The notes under the pieces are model-generated. The model searched no databases. It saw only the letters and a program-made list of their open reading frames with translations, and was not told the DNA's origin. Both the position numbers and the translations under genes were made by a program. Positions 17,701 to 26,083 of a stretch of 64,000 bases of DNA are shown here, one piece after another. How positions within the stretch are numbered: the first letter of the stretch is position 1; each line of letters begins with the position of its first letter. Source of the stretch: Pelomonas sp937871895 (GTDB taxonomy: Bacteria; Pseudomonadota; Gammaproteobacteria; Burkholderiales; Burkholderiaceae_C); NCBI RefSeq assembly GCF_046348265.1, contig NZ_JAXMEO010000009.1, one strand, 5' to 3'.

Positions 17701-17953
17701 GCTCGGGGTCATGCCCCTGGTGCTGGCCAGTGGCGCCGGCTCTGCCAGCCAGCGCGCCATCGGCACCGGCGTGCTCAGCGGCATGCTGACGGCCACGCTG
17801 CTGGCGGTGCTGCTGGTGCCGGTGTTCTTCGTTGTCACGCGGCGCCTGTTCCCGGGCAGCGAGCGCCAGCGGCGCTTTGACGCGCACGAGCCCGATGCGG
17901 AAGCGCCCGGAGCCGGCCACGCAGCGGCCCCCACCCGCGAAGGAGACGCCTGA
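14765..17953 (+). CDS. RND multidrug efflux pump, inner-membrane subunit (MexB/AcrB type)
   Basis: A 1062-residue HAE1-family pump. The N-terminus FFIHRPVFAWVIALFIAVLG, the proton-relay Asp pair in GIVVDDAIVVVEN near residue 407, FVPLAFFGGAIGNIYRQF, and the C-terminal NAVLIIEFAKELHARG with LRPILMTS-like RFRPILMTSLAF are all present; twelve membrane helices with two large periplasmic loops fit. It exports drugs, detergents or solvents by proton antiport as a trimer with the adaptor and channel encoded on either side. Start at 14765 with AAGGAGCGGCG upstream. Confidence 0.95.
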   Translation: MAQFFIHRPVFAWVIALFIAVLGGVAVTQLPINQYPPVAPPSIVLSVVYPGASARTLEDAVIAPIEREMNGSPGLLYMEAVAQSDGSGSITLSYDPAISPDLAQVDVQNRLARATPRLPSSVVQQGVRVDKANPNFLLFIILSSDTGSRDVFELGDYTARNVLPEIQRVPGVGQANLFGAERAMRIWLDPAKLVGYRLSPADVNEAIRAQNAQVDSGTLGDLPNVDAQRLYATVVVRGQLSTVEQFGAIVLRANADGSAVRLRDVARIELGAQSYAGRTTRINGKPSVGIGVLPAPGANALATAKLLKQRVEELRPYFPEGVKATIPYDSSLFIELSISQVVETLLEAVLLVFLVMYLFLQNIRYTLIPTLVVPVALLGSFATLLALGFSINVLTMFGMVLVIGIVVDDAIVVVENVERVMSTEGLPPLAATRKAMGQISSAIVGVTVVLISVFVPLAFFGGAIGNIYRQFAAVMVSSIAFSAFMALSLTPALCATLLKPVEAGHHLEKRGFFGRFNRGFGRLAARYEGWVGLLVQRTGRAAIVYVAVIAAATWVFLRLPTSFVPNEDQGNILVNVQLPPGAAQQRTLAVMQQVEDFMLKQPEVENMISVVGFSFAGSGQNAALGFVSLKHWNERKGTEHSAQALVARSIPALGKIRDAVIFPVSPPPIRDLGRANGFAFRLQDRGDHTRAELLAARGQLLAAAAKSPLLTAVRPDGLEDASQLQLDIDREKALAQGVSIAALNAVLGTSLGSSYVGDFPNAGRMQRVVVQAEAEARMRPEDLLQLHVMNSSGQPVPLASFASTRWVTGPVQTIRYNGYPAIRIAGEPAKGVSTGAAMAEMERIAAELPPGFAYEWTGISREEKLSGSTATILFAFSLLSVFLCLAALYESWSIPLAVLLVVPLGVLGVVLGADLRGLENDVYFKVGMITIIGLAAKNAVLIIEFAKELHARGHGLVESVREAAHLRFRPILMTSLAFMLGVMPLVLASGAGSASQRAIGTGVLSGMLTATLLAVLLVPVFFVVTRRLFPGSERQRRFDAHEPDAEAPGAGHAAAPTREGDA

Positions 17954-19350
17954 TGCGCCGCCCCGCTCTGCTCTTGTTGCCGACCTTGCTGCTGACGGCC
18001 TGCGCGCTCGGCCCCGGCGCCGAGCCCCGCCACACCAGCGCCCAGGAGGCGTTGCCTGCCGCCTTGCCGGCCGCTCAGATTGGCAAGGCCCCGCAAGCCG
18101 CCACGCCCGGCCTGCCCTGGGCCCAAGCCTTCCAGGGCGCGCGCCTGCCCAGCTTGATCCAGCTTGCGCTGCGGAGCAACCGCGATCTGCGCATCGCGGC
18201 CCTCAACGTCGAAAGCGCTCGCGCCGTGGCTGCGGCGCGGAGCAGCGACCTCTGGCCCACGGTCAATGCCGGCCTCACCGGCTCGCGCCAGCCCACGGCC
18301 AGCGGCAGCATCAGCAGCCTCTACACGGCCGGCCTGCAGGTCAGCGGCTACGAGCTCGACGTGTTCGGCCGCCTGCGTGGCCTCGATGCCGCCGCTGCCG
18401 CCCAGGTGCTGGCCTCCAGCAACGCCCAGCAGGCGGTGCGGACCAGCCTCATCGCCAGCGTCGTCAACGCCGAGATCGCGCTGCAAAGCGATGCCGCGCT
18501 GCGCCGCATCAGCCAGGACACCCTGACCAGCCGCGAGGCTTCGCTGCGCCTCACGCGCCAGCGCTTCGAGCGCGGTGTGGCCAGCGAGCTGGACCTGCGT
18601 GCCGCCGAGTCCCTGCTGGAGGCCGCGCGCGTGGCCCTGGCGCAGGTGCGGCGCCAGCAGGCGCTCGACGAGAACGCGCTGGTGCTGCTGGTCGGCAGCG
18701 CCCTGCCGCCCGACCTGCCACCCCCCTTGGGCCGGCTCGAAGACCTGGCCCCGCTGACCGAGCTGCCTGCCGGCATCGACAGCAGCGTGCTGCAGCGCCG
18801 CCCCGACCTGCGCCAGCTCGAAGCCCAGCTGCAGGCCGCCGACGCCAACATCGACGCCGCCCGCGCCGCCTTCTACCCGCGCATCACGCTCACCGGCAGC
18901 GTAGGCCGCGCCAGCGGTGATCTCTCCGACCTCTTCAAGCACTCGGCCTGGAGCTTTGCACCGCAGCTGGTGATGCCGCTCTTTGACGCCGGCCGCAACC
19001 GCGCCAACCTGGCCCAGGTCCGCGCCGCCCGCGAGACCGCGCTGGCCCAATACGAAAAGGGCATCCAGACCGCCTTCCGCGAGGTCGCCGACGCCCTGGC
19101 TGCCCGCAGCCTGCTGGCCGAGCAACGCGAGGCCCAGCTCGCCCAGCTCAGCGCCGAGCGCCGCCGCGTGACCCTCGCACAGGCCCGCTTCGACGCCGGC
19201 GTCGCCAGCTCGCTCGACCTGCTTGACGCCCAGCGCTCGGCCTTCGCCGCCGAACAGGCGTTGGTCCAGACGCAGAGCGTGCAGGCGCAAAACCTGGTGG
19301 GTTTGTGGCGGGCGCTGGGCGGTGACGCGGGCGATGGCGCCCAGCGCTGA
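17953..19350 (+). CDS. Outer-membrane efflux channel lipoprotein (OprM/NodT family)
   Basis: A 465-residue lipoprotein: lipobox LLTAC with the Cys near residue 17, then two repeated TolC-type halves (coiled-coil helices with LRSNRDLRIAALNVE and GSVGRASGDLSDLF, RRPDLRQLEAQL in the second half). It forms the trimeric outer-membrane duct of the tripartite pump. The start codon overlaps the pump stop (TGATG), indicating translational coupling. End of the operon; it converges with the histidine kinase gene. Confidence 0.94.
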   Translation: MRRPALLLLPTLLLTACALGPGAEPRHTSAQEALPAALPAAQIGKAPQAATPGLPWAQAFQGARLPSLIQLALRSNRDLRIAALNVESARAVAAARSSDLWPTVNAGLTGSRQPTASGSISSLYTAGLQVSGYELDVFGRLRGLDAAAAAQVLASSNAQQAVRTSLIASVVNAEIALQSDAALRRISQDTLTSREASLRLTRQRFERGVASELDLRAAESLLEAARVALAQVRRQQALDENALVLLVGSALPPDLPPPLGRLEDLAPLTELPAGIDSSVLQRRPDLRQLEAQLQAADANIDAARAAFYPRITLTGSVGRASGDLSDLFKHSAWSFAPQLVMPLFDAGRNRANLAQVRAARETALAQYEKGIQTAFREVADALAARSLLAEQREAQLAQLSAERRRVTLAQARFDAGVASSLDLLDAQRSAFAAEQALVQTQSVQAQNLVGLWRALGGDAGDGAQR

Positions 19351-19419
19351 ACCCGGCGACTAGATCAGGCCCGCGAACCAGGCATCGGCGGCGGCGGCCT
19401 GCGCGTCCACCTCGGCCAA

Positions 19420-21291
19420 TCAGGCTGCGCCGCCGCCCAGTAGCGCTTCCAAGCGGTGCGGCAGGCTGGTCAGCTGCAGGGGTTTGGTCCAGTAGGCCGT
19501 GAAGCCCTGGGCCAGCGCGCGATCGACGGCGTCGGGCATGGCGTCGGCCGAGACGGCGACGGCCGGCACTTGCTGCAGGCCGGCCTCGTGGCGCAGGCGG
19601 TCCAGCAGGCCGATGCCGTCCGTGTCGGGCAATTGCATGTCCAGCAGCAGGAGGTCGGGACGCTCCTGCGTGGCGCTGCGCAGCGCGATGGAGGGCATGG
19701 CGGCCAACGCGGCCTCCATCAGCAGGGCGTTGACGGTGTTGTCCTCGACGTAGAGCACCTGCCACGGCCGGTCGCGCGAGCTTGGGCTGGCGGCCTCGGT
19801 GGTGGGGACCTGGCTTGCCACCACACTGGCGGGTGCGCCCTCGGCGCGGTGCAGCCGCAGGTTGAAGCAGGTGCCTTGCCCGAGCGTGCTGCTTACGTCG
19901 AGCGCGCCGCCCATGGCTTCGGCCAGCCCACGCGCGATGACGAGGCCCAGGCCGGCACCCTCGACGCGCGTTTGCTCGGCACCCACGCGGTTGAAGGGCT
20001 GGAAGAGCTGGTCCAGTTGCTCGGCGGACATGCCGACGCCGGTGTCGCGCACGTCCACGATGACATTGGCGCCGTCGTCGCTGCGCACGCTGATGTCGAT
20101 GCGGCCCGCCATGCGGTTGTACTTGACGGCGTTGGAGAGCAGGTTGATGAGCACCTGGCGAAGGCGGCCGGCATCGCCTTCGACGACGAGGCTCTCAGCG
20201 CAATCGAGCGCGATGTCGATGGACCGCACTCGGCTCAGCGGTTCGAGCAGCGCCACAACCTGCTCCAGCAGGGGACGCAGCAACAAAGGGAGCGCGGACA
20301 ATTGCAGCCGCCCGGTCTCGATGCGGGAAATGTCGAGCACCTCGTCGATGAGGCTGAGCAACTGGTAGCCGGAGGATTCGATGATGCCGAGGCGTCGGTG
20401 TTGTTCGGCGTCGAGGGTGCTGCCTTGCTCGCTGAGCAAGTGGGCGAAGCCGATGATGGCGTTGAGGGGCGTGCGCAGCTCGTGGCTGACGCGGGCGAGG
20501 AATTCGGTCTTGGCGCGTGTGGCGCGCTCGGCGGCTTCCCGCGCGGCAGCGGCCTTTTCGACCTCGCGTTGCTGCGTGACGTCCTCGACCATGCCGTACC
20601 AGACCACGCGCTCGGGCTCGCGCTGAGGCTGTGCACGCAGCGCGTGAACGCGCCAGGGTCCCTCGGGCTCGGCGCGCGCCCGGAACTCGGCCCGCCACTG
20701 GTCCAGGGCCTGGGCGGAGGCATCGCGCGCGTTGAGCACGCCCTGGCGGTCGTCGGGGTGGATGTGGTCGAGCCAGGGCATGTCGCGGCTGTGTACCAGC
20801 AGCGGGGTGACGCCATAGAGGCTGAGCAAGCCGGCGCTGGCATAGGGCAGATGGCCACGCCCATCGGCTTCGAGAGCGTACTCGAACAAGGCCTGGGGGG
20901 CCGAGTCGGCAGCGCGCTGCACGCGCAGCAGCGCCGCCTCGACGCGCAGTCGCTCGCGCATGGGCGACAGCACCAACTGAACCCACGGCGCCTGGGCCTC
21001 GCCGCGCAGGGCGGCCGAGGCCAGGACGTGCAAGCTGCCCTGGCGGCCCTGTATTCCCAGCGTCAGCTCCTGCAAGCGCCCGCGCTGGCGCACGGTGGGC
21101 ACCAGATGGGTGTGGTACATCACGCGCCCTGCGGGGCTTAGCACCTGGTCCACTGCCTGGCCGCGCGCCTGGGTGGCATCCATGCCCAGCCAATCGGCCA
21201 GGCAGGCGTTGAGGGCCTGGATGTGGCCGGTCAGGTCGACATGCAGGACGCCGACGGGCAGGCCATCCAGCTCAGGTACGAGCTCGCGCAT
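19420..21291 (-). CDS. PAS-PAS hybrid sensor histidine kinase with C-terminal receiver
   Basis: A 623-residue soluble kinase: PAS at about residues 5-120, a second PAS/PAC at about 130-240, a short coiled coil, HisKA with the phospho-His in VSHELRTPLN near 268, HATPase with NLLSNAVKYN, DTGVGMS and GAGLGLVIARGL, and a receiver with YVEDN and the phospho-Asp in LLLLDMQLPDTDG near 550 and Lys in YWTKPLQL. The receiver seems about a dozen residues short between its second strand and the phospho-Asp strand. No membrane helix, so it probably senses a cytosolic signal; the gene upstream is an RsbQ-type hydrolase, known elsewhere to feed a PAS sensor. Confidence 0.9.
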   Translation of the reverse strand: MRELVPELDGLPVGVLHVDLTGHIQALNACLADWLGMDATQARGQAVDQVLSPAGRVMYHTHLVPTVRQRGRLQELTLGIQGRQGSLHVLASAALRGEAQAPWVQLVLSPMRERLRVEAALLRVQRAADSAPQALFEYALEADGRGHLPYASAGLLSLYGVTPLLVHSRDMPWLDHIHPDDRQGVLNARDASAQALDQWRAEFRARAEPEGPWRVHALRAQPQREPERVVWYGMVEDVTQQREVEKAAAAREAAERATRAKTEFLARVSHELRTPLNAIIGFAHLLSEQGSTLDAEQHRRLGIIESSGYQLLSLIDEVLDISRIETGRLQLSALPLLLRPLLEQVVALLEPLSRVRSIDIALDCAESLVVEGDAGRLRQVLINLLSNAVKYNRMAGRIDISVRSDDGANVIVDVRDTGVGMSAEQLDQLFQPFNRVGAEQTRVEGAGLGLVIARGLAEAMGGALDVSSTLGQGTCFNLRLHRAEGAPASVVASQVPTTEAASPSSRDRPWQVLYVEDNTVNALLMEAALAAMPSIALRSATQERPDLLLLDMQLPDTDGIGLLDRLRHEAGLQQVPAVAVSADAMPDAVDRALAQGFTAYWTKPLQLTSLPHRLEALLGGGAA

Positions 21292-22085
21292 CCAGCACCT
21301 CCTGCAGGATGTTCACGACCAGATCGGGGTGGCTGATGTGCGGGCAGTGACCGGATACCGCCAACTCGATCAAGCGCGACTGCGGCAGGTGGCCGGCCAG
21401 CCACCGGCCCACGCTGGCGGGCGCGATGCTGTCGCGCAGGCACTGCACCAGCACGGTGGGCACCATCAGACGCTGCAATGCCTCGCGCACATCCACCAGG
21501 AAGACGAGGCGCGCAAAGTGCTGCGCCACGCTGGGCCCAGAGAGCACAGCCCTTCTTCGAACTGCTGGGTGAGCGCCAGCGGGCTTTCATCGCCGATGGC
21601 CTTGGGCGCCAGAAATTGCGCCCAGCCAAAGTGGTTGGACTGCATCAGCTGGAACAGGCCGTCCAGATCGGCCCGCTCGAAGCCACCCCAGTAGTCGGGT
21701 GGATGGTTCAGGAAGCAAGGCGACGCAGACAAGGCCACGATCTGCTCGAAGCGATCGGGCTGCTGCAGCGCAGCGAGCATGGCGATGATGCTGCCGAGGA
21801 ATGGCCCACGCAGAGCACGCGCTCGAGGCCCGCTTGGTCGAGGAGGTCGATCAGGTCCTGCGCATAGCCCTGCAGGCTGGCGTGCCGGCGGGCGTCCCAA
21901 GCCGCCAGAGCCGCGCCGCAACCGGCATGGTCGTAGCTGAAGGTGCGTGCCCGGGATTCCAGCGCAGGCGCCACAAAGCGCCAGATGGTTTGCTCGGTGC
22001 CAAACCCGTGCAGAAAGATCACGGCCGGCTCGCCCTGGCCGCGTTGCGTCCAGTGATGTCTTGATGGTTTGTCGCTTGGCATCAT
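21272..22085 (-). pseudogene. RsbQ-like alpha/beta hydrolase, split by two frameshifts
   Basis: Three minus-strand frames together spell a full RsbQ/KAI2-type hydrolase: the first runs from the ATG at 22085 to VLCVGHS near 21798, the second continues LGSIIAMLAALQQPDRF to about 21536, the third gives VAQHFARLVFLVDV to the stop at 21272. SPCFLN-PPDYWGGFE and GHCPHISHP are close to Bacillus RsbQ, and the Ser (GHS), Asp (LRDSIAPASV) and His (GHCPH) of the triad are kept. Each break is explained by loss of one base, at about 21796-21801 and 21534-21539, both next to short C/G runs. It is either a recent pseudogene or sequencing error. The end overlaps the kinase start by 20 bases. Confidence 0.8.
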
Positions 22086-22289
22086 CGTCCCCTGCGGCAC
22101 CAGAACACGGACGCCCGGCAAACCAACTGCCGGGTGACCCGGTACCGCCCCACATGAAGCAGGCGCGTATGCCACTTGAAAATGAGCTTAGGGCGACGGA
22201 CGCTGGGCGGCAATGACCTGGATCAAAAGCGCAACGTCGGCAGCTTCGCGTCAGCCAAGGCTGCCACACCTCGCGCTAGTTTGTTGGCC

Positions 22290-22784
22290 TCAAGAGGCTG
22301 GCTTGTGCTGGCCGAGCTGTCGGCGCAGTGCGTCGATGCGGGCCGGTGGGCCGGCAACGAAACGCTGGGGATGGTCAAGCACGAATGCCCCGGCGATGCG
22401 CGGGTGCTTGCGCAGAAACCAGACCCCAGCGTCACCTCTCTTGAAGCGCAAGTCGCTGCTGCTGCGCGGGGCGTCCGGAGCGGGACAGGGGACCAGAGCT
22501 ACCGCTGCGCCCGGCGATCCTTTGAGCACCTCTCCAATACGGATGACGCCCAGCTCAAGGCGCGTGCTGTCGATGGCGAGAGATGTCTGCCCGAGCCACT
22601 CGCCGACGATGACCAGGTCGGAATGGCGGATCAGCTCTTCGTCGCTCATCGGGGCGAACATGGCACGACCGGGGCAAGGCAGCAGCCCCAAAAAAACGCT
22701 CAGAAAAAGCAATACCGCCCGGCGAGTCGCGCTTGCCCACAGCAGCGCGCTTCGGCGGGCGGATATGCGAGGGATGGCAATCAC
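22290..22784 (-). CDS. Exported protein of unknown function downstream of the matrixin gene
   Basis: A 164-residue protein with a basic N-terminus and one hydrophobic segment (about residues 22-40, AVLLFLSVFLGLLPCPGRA) that is probably a signal peptide, followed by MSDEELIRHSDLVIVGEW and a compact beta-rich domain with LVPCPAPDAP and AGVWFLRKHPRIAGAFV. The most upstream start is a GTG at 22784, 20 bases after the matrixin stop, so the two genes are probably one operon. I do not recognise a family; a role linked to the protease, such as inhibitor or partner, is only a guess. Confidence 0.6.
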   Translation of the reverse strand: MIAIPRISARRSALLWASATRRAVLLFLSVFLGLLPCPGRAMFAPMSDEELIRHSDLVIVGEWLGQTSLAIDSTRLELGVIRIGEVLKGSPGAAVALVPCPAPDAPRSSSDLRFKRGDAGVWFLRKHPRIAGAFVLDHPQRFVAGPPARIDALRRQLGQHKPAS

Positions 22785-22804
22785 CCCAAGCGTCCGTCTT
22801 AGGG

Positions 22805-23545
22805 TCAGGACTTCCGGCGCTTGCTCAGACCCATGCCCACAAACGCAAGGCCCACGAGGGCCAGCGCGGACGGCTCGGGAAGCTCGCCCACGACAGCCTT
22901 GCCGTAGATGAACTGCATGCCGGCGATGTCGTCGGCCTGAGGGCCAACGAAAGCCTCGGTGTAGAAAGGGTTCATCAAGGAGTTGGGGACTGCCGTGTGC
23001 TCCAGACCGAGTGCATGACCGATTTCGTGGGCTGTGACCTGAAAGATGGAGAAAGCACCGTCGCCAGTGCCGTCGAAATCGAGGTCCCAGAGGTCCTGGG
23101 TGTCGAAGTGCAGGTCACCGGCAGCAGAACCGCCATTGGCGGGAGGGAAGAAGCCGTGCGCAAGGGTTCCACCCGGACCACCCATGTTGTGGCCACCGAT
23201 ACGGATGTCACCGGACGTGGTGGCGGCATTGAAAGCAGCGCCGTCATCGGCCACCTGGACGAAGGTGATGTTGGCGACGGCTGACCAAGCAGCGAAGGCA
23301 TTCTGGATTTGCGTCAGATAGCCCACCGGCATGAAGTCGTCCAAGGCAGTGATGGTGCAGCCACCGAACTCGTCCGAACAGTCGGTCCCCGTCGCCATCA
23401 GGCTCCAGGTCACCGTGGCGCCAGTGCCCATGACGGGTGAACCCCACTTGCCCGGGGTGGTGGGGCCAACCACGAAGGCGGAGGCGGTGAGCGGGGCGAC
23501 GAGCGCGCCAACGAGGGCAAGACAGGAAAGAAGGCGGCTTTTCAC
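22805..23545 (-). CDS. Matrixin-family zinc metalloprotease with PEP-CTERM anchor
   Basis: A 246-residue exported protein: signal peptide about 1-23, a catalytic domain with the zinc motif AHEIGHALGLEH near residues 169-180 (three His plus catalytic Glu) followed by the Met-turn SLMNPFY, and a C-terminal LPEPSALALVGLAFVGMG plus KRRKS PEP-CTERM sorting signal. Probably an extracellular or surface protease. The GTG at 23545 is preferred because AAGGA lies just upstream and the signal peptide follows directly. Confidence 0.88.
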   Translation of the reverse strand: MKSRLLSCLALVGALVAPLTASAFVVGPTTPGKWGSPVMGTGATVTWSLMATGTDCSDEFGGCTITALDDFMPVGYLTQIQNAFAAWSAVANITFVQVADDGAAFNAATTSGDIRIGGHNMGGPGGTLAHGFFPPANGGSAAGDLHFDTQDLWDLDFDGTGDGAFSIFQVTAHEIGHALGLEHTAVPNSLMNPFYTEAFVGPQADDIAGMQFIYGKAVVGELPEPSALALVGLAFVGMGLSKRRKS

Positions 23546-23855
23546 GATGTTTTCCTTGTTGGGGCCGGAGTGATGAGGCCCGAGTGATGAGGCCGGGATG
23601 TGCGTTCCCCGCGACTGACGCCCCGATAAAAGCAACTTGTGGGCCACCTGCGGCTTTGCTGGTGGCGCGACGAAGTTGCCCTGTGAACAGAACGAGTTGC
23701 GTGGGGGACATGGTTCGCAAGGGGCAATCGCATCAGTCCATGTGTAAAGGAACTCGACAGCTTGATTCAGTCACGCTGACCGATACGCCACGGCGCGTGG
23801 ACTGCGGGCCGCGCGGGCCTCGACCAGCGAATTGGCCTACGCGCGGAATCCCGCC
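23546..23855. other. Intergenic region between matrixin gene and priA
   Basis: 310 bases holding the matrixin promoter/leader and the priA 3' side. Within it is a tandem duplication of a 14-bp unit (GAGTGATGAGGCCC) at 23568-23594. No gene or clear terminator was seen. Confidence 0.5.
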
Positions 23856-26003
23856 TCAAATCGCCAGCGGGTCCACGTCCACCGCCCAGCGCAGCACACC
23901 CTTGTGTTGGCGCTTGAGCTGCAGCAGTTCGGGCAGCCAGTCGCGCAGGAAGGCCTGCAAGCGCGCGCGCTGGCCGCTTTCGACCAGCATCTGCATGCGC
24001 TCGACATTGGCGACCCGGGCGATCGGGTGGGGAACGGGCGGGTAAACGAAGCGGTCCTCGCTGCCAGCGATGGTGCTGCCCACTTGGGCGGCGTCTTTGA
24101 GGAAGTCGCGCGCAGCCTGCTCGGTGCGGGCTTCGGCGCGCAGCAGGGCGAGGTGCGAGAAGGGCGGCAGGTGGGCTGTCTTGCGCTCGGCGAGCTGACT
24201 GCGCGCGAAGGCCTCGTAGTCGTGCCGGGCCAGGGCCTGATAGACGGCGTTCTCGCGGTGCCAGGTCTGCACCCACATCTCAGCCTCGCTGCCGCCGGCG
24301 GCATCTCGGCCGGCACGACCGGCGGCTTGCATCAGCAGGGCAAAGAGCCGCTCGGGGGCGCGGAAATCGCTGCTGAACAGCGCGCCATCGGGGTTGACGG
24401 CGGCCACGAAGCGGATGCGCCGGAAGTCGTGCCCCTTGGTGACCATCTGGGTGCCGACGAGGATGTCCACGTCGCCGTCGTGCACGGTCTGGAGCTGGGC
24501 CTCCAACTCACCCTTGAGGCGGGTGGAATCGGCGTCAATGCGCAGGATGCGGGCGGTGGGCAGGGCCTCTTGCAATTGCTCTTCGAGCTTCTCGGTGCCC
24601 CGGCCCAGGGGCGCGATGTCGGCATTGCCGCAAGCCGGGCAATGGCGTGGCACGCGCTCGGTGAAGCCGCAGTGGTGGCAGCGCAGCGTGCGGTCACGCT
24701 TGTGGAAGACGCGCCAGGCGCTGCAGTGCGGGCAGTCGCTCTTCCACTGGCACTCGCCGCAATGCAGCACGGGCGCATAGCCGCGCCGATTGAGGAAGAC
24801 GAGGCTCTGCTCGCCGCGTGCCAGGCGCTCCTGCAGCGCGGCGATGAGCGGCGCAGTGAGCGCGGTGCTGACGCCGGGTTGCGGCGGCAGGGCCTTCATG
24901 TCGAAGAGACGCACACGGGGCAGCAAGCTGCCACCGACACGGCCCGTCAGGTTGAGGCGCACATAGCGCCCGATCTCGGCCTGCTGCCAGCTCTCCAGCG
25001 AGGGCGTCGCGGAGCCCAGCACGATGGGGATGCGCAGGTCGTGCGCACGCCAGACGGCAAGGTCGCGGGCCGAGTAGCGGGCACCATCCTGTTGTTTGTA
25101 GGAGGGGTCGTGCTCTTCGTCCACCACGATCAGGCCCAGCTCAGGCATCGACGCAAACACGGCCAGCCGCGTGCCCAGCACCAGCCGCGCCTGGCCCGTG
25201 TGCGCCGCCAGCCACGAGGCCATGCGCTGCGCCGGTGTGAGCGCGCTGTGCAGCGAGACGATGGCGTGCGGTGCCGGCAGCAGGTGGGCAAAGCGGGCCG
25301 TGAAGCGCGCTTCAAGCTGCGGGGTGAGGTTAATCTCGGGCACGAGCACCAGCACCTGGCGGCCTGCCGCCAACGCGGCCTCGGCGGCGCGCAGATAGAC
25401 CTCGGTCTTGCCGCTGCCTGTCACGCCAAACAGCAGGCGCGGCTTGGGGGCTGCGTGATGCAGCTGGGCACAGAGGTCATCGACCGCGCGTTGCTGGTCG
25501 GGGCTGAGGTCGGGCAGAACGGGAGGCGCGGGCGCCGCTGCAGCCGCATCTGCCGCCGTGGGCCGGCGGGTGGATTTGCGTGCGGGCTTGGCTGGCTTGG
25601 GCGCAAGGCGCTTGAGACGACGGGCAAGCTGAGCGGGGCTGTCGTCGCGCAGCGCGGGGGGCAATACGGCCAGCGCCAGTTCACCCTGGCCGCGCTGGTA
25701 GTAGCTGGCCGCAAAAGCGACGAGGCGGCGCCAGCCCTCGTCCAGCGGGGCCAGGCCCTCAAAGTGATCCAGCACCGGCTTGAGCGTGGCTGCGGAGGGG
25801 CTGTCGTCGCCCTCGGGCGCATCCCACACCAAGCCCAGCACCTCGCGCTTGCCCAGCGGGACACGCACCAAGCTGCCAGGGGCGAGCGCCCGCTCACTCA
25901 AGTAGTCAAGCGGCCCGCCAAGGCCACTGTGCTGCGGCGTTTCCACCAGTACCGGCACGCGCCCAGAGGCGGCCGGCAGTGAATCAATTGCCTGCGCGCT
26001 CAT
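23856..26003 (-). CDS. priA: Primosomal protein N' (replication restart helicase PriA)
   Basis: A 715-residue superfamily 2 helicase. N-terminal DNA-binding domain (about 1-110), an Ala/Pro/Lys-rich linker, Walker A GVTGSGKT near 195, DEEHD box, GSATPSLES, and the zinc-binding module with paired Cys (CGECQWKSDC, CPHC, CHHCGF, CPACGNADI) near 425-475, then QMVTKGHDF and GRAGRDAAGG. PriA recognises stalled forks and reloads the replicative helicase. The ATG at 26003 gives the normal family length. hemE lies upstream on the same strand, 274 bases away. Confidence 0.96.
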   Translation of the reverse strand: MSAQAIDSLPAASGRVPVLVETPQHSGLGGPLDYLSERALAPGSLVRVPLGKREVLGLVWDAPEGDDSPSAATLKPVLDHFEGLAPLDEGWRRLVAFAASYYQRGQGELALAVLPPALRDDSPAQLARRLKRLAPKPAKPARKSTRRPTAADAAAAAPAPPVLPDLSPDQQRAVDDLCAQLHHAAPKPRLLFGVTGSGKTEVYLRAAEAALAAGRQVLVLVPEINLTPQLEARFTARFAHLLPAPHAIVSLHSALTPAQRMASWLAAHTGQARLVLGTRLAVFASMPELGLIVVDEEHDPSYKQQDGARYSARDLAVWRAHDLRIPIVLGSATPSLESWQQAEIGRYVRLNLTGRVGGSLLPRVRLFDMKALPPQPGVSTALTAPLIAALQERLARGEQSLVFLNRRGYAPVLHCGECQWKSDCPHCSAWRVFHKRDRTLRCHHCGFTERVPRHCPACGNADIAPLGRGTEKLEEQLQEALPTARILRIDADSTRLKGELEAQLQTVHDGDVDILVGTQMVTKGHDFRRIRFVAAVNPDGALFSSDFRAPERLFALLMQAAGRAGRDAAGGSEAEMWVQTWHRENAVYQALARHDYEAFARSQLAERKTAHLPPFSHLALLRAEARTEQAARDFLKDAAQVGSTIAGSEDRFVYPPVPHPIARVANVERMQMLVESGQRARLQAFLRDWLPELLQLKRQHKGVLRWAVDVDPLAI

Positions 26004-26074
26004 GCTTCAGCGTCACTTCCAGAAAGCTCGCCAAATCCATGATTCAGAAAGACTTTCCAGTTGCTCACAATTCC

Positions 26075-26083
26075 TGTGGATAA
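26075..26083 (-). promoter_or_regulatory. DnaA-box-like site upstream of priA
   Basis: TGTGGATAA, the exact complement of the consensus DnaA box TTATCCACA, inside the 274-base priA upstream region. A weaker copy, TGGGGATAA, lies at 26253-26261. It could mark DnaA control of priA; two sites are too few to suggest an origin. Confidence 0.35.

Noticed and set aside
15410..17920. An 836-codon open frame antisense to the RND pump gene.
   Set aside because: Composition is His/Gln/Arg-rich and unlike a protein family; it mirrors the GC-rich third positions of the pump gene.
23832..25982. A 716-codon open frame antisense to priA.
   Set aside because: Same reason: low-complexity shadow of a certain gene.
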